DNA of 38,814 nt from JAXGTO01 sp040774885 (GTDB lineage: Bacteria; Actinomycetota; Coriobacteriia; Coriobacteriales; Eggerthellaceae): positions 1 through 38,814 of the forward strand of contig JAXGTO010000024.1 of assembly GCA_040774885.1 (NCBI GenBank). Reading direction: 5' to 3'. The first letter of the stretch is position 1. Each line of letters begins with the position of its first letter. The notes under the pieces were generated by a model, which was not told the DNA's origin, ran no database searches, and was given only the letters and a program-made list of their open reading frames with translations. Below are positions 33,795 through 38,814 of this stretch, in pieces. The translations under genes were made by a program, and so were the position numbers.

Positions 33795-35165
33795 CTATTC
33801 CACTTCGGTCAAATCCTGACCGGTATGTTCATGCGACAAGATCATGGCCACCAACGCGATAGCCGCGATTGCCACCATGTAATACGCCGGGGCGATCTGA
33901 TCGCCCGTGACGCTGATCAGCCACAAAGAGATATACGAAGCCGACCCGCCGAAGAGGGCGTTCGCCAGATTGAAGCTCAAGGCGAAACCGGAATAGCGAA
34001 CCGACGTTGGGAACGTTTCAGTAAGATAGCTTGCCAGCGTGCCATCGTTGATAGTAAGCAGCAAGCACATGACCAGCTCAACTAGCAAGATGACCGTGAA
34101 GTCCATGGTCCCCAACAAATTGAAGGCCGGGATGGTGAACACGATAAAGCCGACGCATGCCGCAATAAGCATCTTCTTGCGCCCCACCTTGTCGGAAATG
34201 CGTCCCGAAAGGAAGATGAATCCGATGTAGACCACCAGCACGATGGTGGTGATGGTGGACGAAGACGTCGCATCGTAATTGAGCACCGTCTCGAGATAGT
34301 TGGGTAAGAAGGTGAGCACCGCATAGAAGCCCACGGCATTGAGCACGCACGCGCCGAAGCAGATGATCAGCTTGCGGAAGTGGTTCTTGAACAGCGAGCG
34401 GATAGGCTTGGATTCGCCCGTCTGACCCTGAGCATCCAGCTTGTCCTGCATCTGCTCGTACACCGGAGAGTCTTCCAGATGCTTTCGGATGTAGTGCGTG
34501 ATGTAGCCCAGAGGACCGGCGATCCAGAACGGGATGCGCCATGCCCAATCGACGATGAACGGGCAATCCGTGGGGCTGGCGTAACCGGCACCCCAGAAGC
34601 TGTACATGAATGTGACGAACAGCGATCCGACCAGCAGGCCCGTGGCCGTGGAGGCCGGAACCATGGAGCAGTAGAACCCTCGGTGGTTGGTGGGGGCGTA
34701 TTCCGCGATGAATGTGGAAGCGCCGGCATATTCGCCCGAAGCCGAGAAGCTCTGGAACATGCGAAGCAGCAACAGCAGCAACGGTGCACCGATGCCGATC
34801 ATCGCATAGCTGGGAAGGCAGCCGATGAGGAATGTTGCGCCGCTCATGATAAGAATCGAGATGGAAAGCGCCCACTTGCGACCTTTCTTGTCGCCCATGT
34901 TGCCCCAGAAGATGGCGCCCAAAGGCCGGACAAGGAATGCAAGGGCGAACACGCCGAAGGTCATCATGGAAGCGACCATCTTGTCTTCGCCGGGGAAGAA
35001 TACAACGGCCAGGACCGTTGCCAAATACGAATAGCTCGCGTAATCGAACCACTCGATGAAGTTGCCCAAGAAGGAAGAGAAGACTACTTTCTTCAGGGTC
35101 TTGTGCTGTTCCTCTTGGCTGAAACCAATGGAAGAGCCGTTCGCGGTAGTTGCATTTGCACTCAT
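33795..35165 (-). CDS. MFS transporter, metabolite:H+ symporter (MHS/ProP-like) family
   Basis: A 456-aa membrane protein with 12 predicted spans. Family signatures are GNFIEWFDYA (34-43), the loop 2-3 motif GDKKGRKWA, and RMFQSFSASGEYAGAS in the region typical of MHS symporters such as ProP, ShiA and KgtP. It probably takes up an organic acid, betaine or amino acid with protons; the substrate cannot be read from sequence. AGGAG lies upstream of the ATG. It appears to be a single-gene unit flanked by hairpins. No partner enzyme is obvious nearby. Confidence 0.92.
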   Translation of the reverse strand: MSANATTANGSSIGFSQEEQHKTLKKVVFSSFLGNFIEWFDYASYSYLATVLAVVFFPGEDKMVASMMTFGVFALAFLVRPLGAIFWGNMGDKKGRKWALSISILIMSGATFLIGCLPSYAMIGIGAPLLLLLLRMFQSFSASGEYAGASTFIAEYAPTNHRGFYCSMVPASTATGLLVGSLFVTFMYSFWGAGYASPTDCPFIVDWAWRIPFWIAGPLGYITHYIRKHLEDSPVYEQMQDKLDAQGQTGESKPIRSLFKNHFRKLIICFGACVLNAVGFYAVLTFLPNYLETVLNYDATSSSTITTIVLVVYIGFIFLSGRISDKVGRKKMLIAACVGFIVFTIPAFNLLGTMDFTVILLVELVMCLLLTINDGTLASYLTETFPTSVRYSGFALSFNLANALFGGSASYISLWLISVTGDQIAPAYYMVAIAAIALVAMILSHEHTGQDLTEVE

Positions 35166-35291
35166 GCGATACTCCTAAGAAAGGGGGCTGCAGCTGCAGT
35201 GCACGAAGCCGCTGACCATGTTGCATCGAACCGACCATATCGCTCTTCCCGCCCTTTGGGAGGGATTTGCGGTGCGAATTTGCCGATTTGT

Positions 35292-35320
35292 AACATAGTC
35301 CCCTCGGCAGACGGCGTCAG
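35292..35320 (-). promoter_or_regulatory. Possible promoter of the MFS gene
   Basis: Minus-strand CTGACG (35320-35315), 17-bp spacer and TATGTT (35297-35292) lie about 130 bp before the ATG. Each hexamer matches consensus at four positions, so the call is tentative. Confidence 0.3.
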
Positions 35321-35417
35321 AACGCGGCACCGCCCCGTGTCAAGGAACCCTCGGAAGACGCCGTTCCGCGTCGCGGAATCTTCCGAAAACGGATTGGATA
35401 GTTTCAATAGTACTTCA

Positions 35418-35454
35418 ACATGGCCGAATCCGTTCTAAACAGATTCGGCCATGT
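35418..35454 (-). terminator. Strong stem-loop after the 186-aa gene
   Basis: A perfect 13-bp stem (35418-35430 with 35442-35454) over an 11-base loop, 15 bp beyond the stop codon. No U-tract follows on either strand, so it may stabilise the 3' end or act as a bidirectional terminator. Confidence 0.6.
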
Positions 35455-35468
35455 GACCACAAACTCTA

Positions 35469-36029
35469 TCAGTAGTCTTCCATCAAATCGGTCTGCGCCT
35501 TGCTGGCACGGACGATGAAGGACCGCTTGGCCTTGGGGCCGCCCTGCGCAAGTCGTTGCAGGATGACGCGCTTCAAACGCGGGTAATCGCTGATGCCATA
35601 CCAAGCGAACGCCGTGCCGCCGGTATAGATCTCAACCAAGCTGTGCACCGGAAGATTCGCATCGCGCTTGGCATCCAGGTCGATGTATTCCTTGATGTCG
35701 TCTTCGCACAGTTCGCGGATGACGTCGGCGCTGATGTCCAGGTCGCGAGCCAACTGGTTGAGCTGGTAATCGACTTCCGCCTGATCGGCATGGGGGAAAT
35801 ACGTCACATCGTAGGTGGCGGCTTTCACGCCCGATGCCTTGGCGAACCCGAGCAATGTATCGAGCTCCATCATCTGCACATGCTCTTCAGTACGCTCGGC
35901 GATGTCGAGCTCGGCGGGAAATCCTTCCAAGCCCTCTTTTGCGAAGGCTGCCTTCAGGGCGTCTTCGTCCATGGCCGGTTGGTATTCGATCTTGGTGGCA
36001 ACATGCGTCAGGTACTTCGTGATCTTCAT
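35469..36029 (-). CDS. Unknown 186-aa protein downstream of EamA permease
   Basis: I do not recognise this 186-aa protein. It is acidic and soluble, with no signal peptide or membrane span. Visible features are a DALKAAFAKEG helix, AATYDVTYFPHADQAEVDYQLNQ (too long a match to any motif I know), a CEDDIKEYIDLDAKRDANL segment and a basic C-terminus (GGPKAKRSFIVRASKAQ). AGGAG stands before the ATG. It starts 26 bp after the EamA permease in the same direction and so is probably co-transcribed with it; the amidinotransferase lies further upstream. A binding or regulatory role for the same substrate is possible but unsupported. Confidence 0.8.
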   Translation of the reverse strand: MKITKYLTHVATKIEYQPAMDEDALKAAFAKEGLEGFPAELDIAERTEEHVQMMELDTLLGFAKASGVKAATYDVTYFPHADQAEVDYQLNQLARDLDISADVIRELCEDDIKEYIDLDAKRDANLPVHSLVEIYTGGTAFAWYGISDYPRLKRVILQRLAQGGPKAKRSFIVRASKAQTDLMEDY

Positions 36030-36055
36030 GTTCAGCTCCTTTCAACCGGTCGAGG

Positions 36056-37198
36056 TTATCGCAACTCGCGATCGGCTTCCAAAGCCTCTTGTTCGTCGAT
36101 GCGATCCGAGAGGTTTTCGGCGATCTGGTTTTGCTGCTTCTGTTTGCGCCCGGCGACCATGCCCTTGATCGACGGTATGGCCCCGCCGCCGATGATCATG
36201 ATGCCGCCGATGACGGTGTTGATGGTGAGCGCCTCACCGAACACGCACAGGCCGATGAGCAGTGCCACAGGCACTTCCCAATAGGCGATGGTGCCGTAGT
36301 CTGCAGCCGGAAGGTTGCGGCCGGCCAGCAGCAGCAAGCCCAAGGCCACAGGCCCGCAGATGATCCAGAACAAAACGGCGCCGATCCAGTTGGACGCGGT
36401 GAAATGGACCTCGGTGATCCAGTTGGTGGCACCCGCGACAGATCCGTACACGTTCATGAGCAGCACGATGACCAACGCGCCCACCACGGCGAAGATGAAG
36501 TTCCACACGCCACGAGCGGTGGTGTCGGCATCTTTGCGGTAGCCGTTGAAGAACATCGAAGCGCCGTAGAATACACCGGAGAGCAGGCCGAACACGTCGC
36601 CGACCAGCTTTTGCGGGAATTCAGGAGTAGAAGGAACCAGGTTGAAGTCGAGGCCGAAGAACTGGCCGCCCACGCCAAAGCCCAGCAGGCTTTCGCCGAA
36701 CAGCATGCCCACGAACACCACAGCCAGGCATACCCATTGCAGAATCGACATCGGTTCTTTTCGGAAGATCCTAGCTAAGATAACGCAGATAACCGGGCCG
36801 GTATAGATGAAGAGCACGGCATTGGCCACGGTGGTCATCAGCGTTGACGTAACATAGCATGCCAGCGACATGCCGATCATCAGGCCGCCCAATGCGATAG
36901 ACGGGGTGAGTTTAAGCTTCTTGAAGGTGCTCACCTTATGGGTGGCAAGCAGCAATATGACGAAGAAGATGACACCCATCGCCATGCGGCCCACGGCCAT
37001 CAGCGCGCCGATGGAGTCCGATCCGTTGAGACCCTGCGTGGCATCGAACATGTCGGTACGCGTGGCCCAACGGCTGAACAGCGGCACCAAACCCATGCCC
37101 GTAGCCGAAAGCAGCATGGCGATGGTGCCCAAGCCAACCTTCATCTGGTATTTGCCGGAACCGTCGCCGGATCCTGAAGATTTCTCGATATCCGCCAT
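36056..37198 (-). CDS. EamA/DMT-family permease
   Basis: A 380-aa membrane protein with about ten spans in two EamA halves, first GLGTIAMLLSATGMGLVPLFSRWATR and later GTIAYWEVPVALLIGLCVFGE, which is typical of DMT exporters or importers of small metabolites. The cytoplasmic C-terminus is charged (RKQKQQNQIAENLSDRIDEQ). AAAGGAGGG precedes the ATG. It lies 269 bp downstream of the amidinotransferase in the same direction, beyond a hairpin and a structured leader. Export of the amidinotransferase product or import of its substrate is an inference from proximity. Confidence 0.88.
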   Translation of the reverse strand: MADIEKSSGSGDGSGKYQMKVGLGTIAMLLSATGMGLVPLFSRWATRTDMFDATQGLNGSDSIGALMAVGRMAMGVIFFVILLLATHKVSTFKKLKLTPSIALGGLMIGMSLACYVTSTLMTTVANAVLFIYTGPVICVILARIFRKEPMSILQWVCLAVVFVGMLFGESLLGFGVGGQFFGLDFNLVPSTPEFPQKLVGDVFGLLSGVFYGASMFFNGYRKDADTTARGVWNFIFAVVGALVIVLLMNVYGSVAGATNWITEVHFTASNWIGAVLFWIICGPVALGLLLLAGRNLPAADYGTIAYWEVPVALLIGLCVFGEALTINTVIGGIMIIGGGAIPSIKGMVAGRKQKQQNQIAENLSDRIDEQEALEADRELR

Positions 37199-37232
37199 TG
37201 TATCCCTCCTTTTCGATTGATCGAGATATTGG

Positions 37233-37274
37233 ATTCAGACACCCGCGCGTTTTGCAACGCGCAGGCCTCTGAAT
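37233..37274 (-). promoter_or_regulatory. Structured two-stem leader upstream of the EamA gene
   Basis: Nested inverted repeats: an outer ATTCAGA/TCTGAAT (37233-37239 with 37268-37274) and an inner GCGCGTT/AACGCGC (37245-37251 with 37256-37262) over a 4-base loop. The element ends about 34 bp before the EamA ATG. It matches no riboswitch I know and could be an operator, an attenuator or an RNA switch. Confidence 0.5.
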
Positions 37275-37371
37275 GCTCTACTCATCGATTGTTTTCTGGA
37301 CTGAAGGTGCGAGATACAACTCCCATAGCATCTCGCGGTAGTTCTCCCTTAACGTCCACTCTCCCAAAAGC

Positions 37372-37410
37372 AAGGGGGGTTCAGCTCCGTTTGAGAACCG
37401 AACCCCCCTT
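37372..37410 (-). terminator. Terminator-like hairpin after the amidinotransferase gene
   Basis: A perfect 11-bp stem with a run of six G:C pairs (37372-37382 with 37400-37410) over a 17-base loop. On the minus strand it is followed by TTGCTTTT. It lies 57 bp past the stop and probably ends the amidinotransferase transcript, perhaps incompletely. Confidence 0.7.
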
Positions 37411-37467
37411 CTGGTAGAAACCTTGGAGCATTACGCTACGCGGCTTCTTCCCTCTGTGCGGGACGGA

Positions 37468-38616
37468 TTAGTCGTTCCACAGCTCCGGACGGACCAGCGT
37501 GGGATCCTTGACGCGGTTGGGGAAGTAGTCGAGCTTCTCGCCTTCGCGATAGACGTCAGCGGTGGAGCAGTGCAGGCCGCCGCCGAACGGATACGCGGCA
37601 CGGAGGTCGCAGGGGATGACGTTCATGCCCAGCTTGTCCATCTGCTCCTGCTGGTTGGTCTCGGAAGCCTCGCCGTTGACCGTCTTGGGGTCGAGCACCA
37701 GGCAGTTCATGGACAGCCACACGGAACTGTAGCAGAGCTCGGGCGGCTCGTCGTGGCACGGCTGCGCCGCGTCGACGATCTGCCAATCGTTGGCCTCGAA
37801 GATGGCCTTCTGCTCGTCGGGAAGGTGACGGACCGGGTTGTTGATGATCAGGCCCGGACGCAGCGGCACGAAGGTGGCGTCGATGTGGATGGGATACGGG
37901 TCGCCGGGGAAGTTGACGGCGTGGATGCGGATGTCGGGATAGTAGCGCTGCATCCATTCCATGGCGGCGCGGTTGGTGGTCAAGCCGTGCTGCACGAAGC
38001 AGTCCTGGCCCATGCGCATCCAGTCGGCGGCGTCCCACATCGGCTCGACTTCGGTGGTCACGAAGTCCTTGGCAGCGGTCCTCTTCAGGCGGTCTTCCAG
38101 GCTGATGGACTCGTCATAGTAGTTGTGCTTGTAGGACGCGTCGGTCAGACGGGGACGGGGGGCCTGGGTCCACAGGAACTCGGGATCCTCTTCGAAGTAC
38201 TGTTCCATCAAGGGCCAGTAGGCCAAGTACTCGAAGTAGCGGCAGCGGAAGCTGTTGGCGGAAGCCATGATCTCGTTGCCCATGGTCAGCAGGATGTCGC
38301 GAGGCGGCATGCAGCCCATCATCGAGTCGTTGCGGAAGTCCGGCGTGCCGATGGCCTGGTTCCACTGCAGAGGAGTGGGGCGGTCGACGATCACGTCGTG
38401 GTCTTCGAGGATCTTGACCAAGTTCTCGAGGCACTGGTTGCCGGCTTCGACGGTGCGGAGGGGACGCATGCCCCACATGCCGCGCATGTCAGAGTCGACG
38501 GGCACCTTTTCGGAGGTGGCAGGTTCCTCGGGAGGAATCATGCCATTGTCGCAGCGGCCAACGATGACGCGCTTCAACGGATCCCAGTCGTTCCAAGAGT
38601 TCACGATCTTTGCCAT
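37468..38616 (-). CDS. Arginine:glycine amidinotransferase-like enzyme
   Basis: A 382-aa protein of the AGAT/StrB1 family, which moves the amidino group of arginine to an amine and releases ornithine. It keeps the Asp of WDAAD (198), His244 (PIHIDATF) and the nucleophile Cys350 (GGGLHCST), matching the human AGAT triad D254/H303/C407. WDPLKRVIVG near the N-terminus also matches. The frame extends to 38733, but the ATG at 38616 with AAAGGAGA upstream is the clear start. Substrate is uncertain: glycine (giving guanidinoacetate), another amine, or a specialised metabolite precursor. Confidence 0.92.
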   Translation of the reverse strand: MAKIVNSWNDWDPLKRVIVGRCDNGMIPPEEPATSEKVPVDSDMRGMWGMRPLRTVEAGNQCLENLVKILEDHDVIVDRPTPLQWNQAIGTPDFRNDSMMGCMPPRDILLTMGNEIMASANSFRCRYFEYLAYWPLMEQYFEEDPEFLWTQAPRPRLTDASYKHNYYDESISLEDRLKRTAAKDFVTTEVEPMWDAADWMRMGQDCFVQHGLTTNRAAMEWMQRYYPDIRIHAVNFPGDPYPIHIDATFVPLRPGLIINNPVRHLPDEQKAIFEANDWQIVDAAQPCHDEPPELCYSSVWLSMNCLVLDPKTVNGEASETNQQEQMDKLGMNVIPCDLRAAYPFGGGLHCSTADVYREGEKLDYFPNRVKDPTLVRPELWND

Positions 38617-38631
38617 AGTGATCTCCTTTCT

Positions 38632-38797
38632 TGGAAGCATTTGCTTCCATTGCCTAACACTACGACTACCCGCAATCAGTGCCGACGCTGATCCCCGGTC
38701 AGGGGTGCAGAAACGATGGAGCGGGAAGTTCATCCCGCGGCTCCGTTACCCTCCCAAGCAAACGGCCATCAACAGGATTGCTATGGGTTGTAGTATA
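38632..38797 (-). promoter_or_regulatory. Promoter -10 and structured 5' leader of the amidinotransferase gene
   Basis: Minus-strand TATACT (38797-38792) would give a leader of about 170 nt; its -35 falls just outside the window. Within the leader are a GCGGGA/TCCCGC stem (38721-38726 with 38733-38738), smaller stems near 38667-38700, and a perfect TGGAAGC/GCTTCCA hairpin (38632-38649) directly in front of the ribosome site. The long leader suggests post-transcriptional control. No known riboswitch core is recognised. Confidence 0.4.
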
Positions 38798-38814
38798 GGC
38801 TCATTTTTGTGCAG

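Noticed and set aside
38617..38797. A guanidine riboswitch in front of the amidinotransferase
   Set aside because: No ACGR-loop hairpin pair or ykkC-type core could be found in the leader.

Overview
The window looks like a chromosomal segment of a high-GC anaerobic actinobacterium, most likely an Eggerthellaceae member (Coriobacteriia). The reasons are a Tat-exported, very large molybdopterin oxidoreductase with DmsB/DmsC partners, a TorD chaperone with NapG/NapH-type electron carriers, many multi-cluster ferredoxin proteins, a LuxR regulator fused to a many-pass membrane domain, and about 60% GC in the lines sampled. The assignment rests on gene style only; no rRNA or tRNA is present to confirm it.

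Region 1 (1-9,876) is a type I-G (formerly I-U) CRISPR-Cas locus. It has eight identical 36-bp repeats plus the end of a ninth, a leader, and a compact minus-strand operon csb1-csb2-cas3-csb3-cas4/cas1-cas2 running towards the array. It is clearly AT-richer (about 47% GC in sampled lines) than the rest, which suggests horizontal acquisition.

Region 2 (9,877-26,826) is a molybdoenzyme island. On the minus strand, a MobB-MobA fusion and a poly-ferredoxin protein form one unit, and a DmsABC-type enzyme (1172-aa catalytic subunit) forms a second unit ending in a strong terminator. A repeat-rich intergenic patch lies between them. Divergently, a tight seven-gene plus-strand unit encodes an acidic protein, a helicase-C-terminus-like protein, a protein with two apparent winged-helix domains, TorD, NapG-like and NapH-like proteins, and a degenerate UvrD-like P-loop protein. 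A LuxR-type membrane regulator follows. The likely logic is that MobBA makes or handles the cofactor, TorD matures the catalytic subunit, and the NapGH and ferredoxin proteins move electrons. The two UvrD-like proteins and the winged-helix protein have no obvious place in this scheme and are the best candidate for an undescribed system.

Region 3 (26,845-33,623) holds two YhgE/Pip-type membrane proteins co-directional with a second poly-ferredoxin paralogue, and a TetR regulator immediately upstream.

Region 4 (33,795-38,814) holds an MHS-family MFS transporter, a 186-aa unknown protein, an EamA/DMT permease and an arginine:glycine amidinotransferase-like enzyme, all on the minus strand and separated by hairpins and structured leaders. 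No transposase, integrase, tRNA or rRNA was seen in the window.
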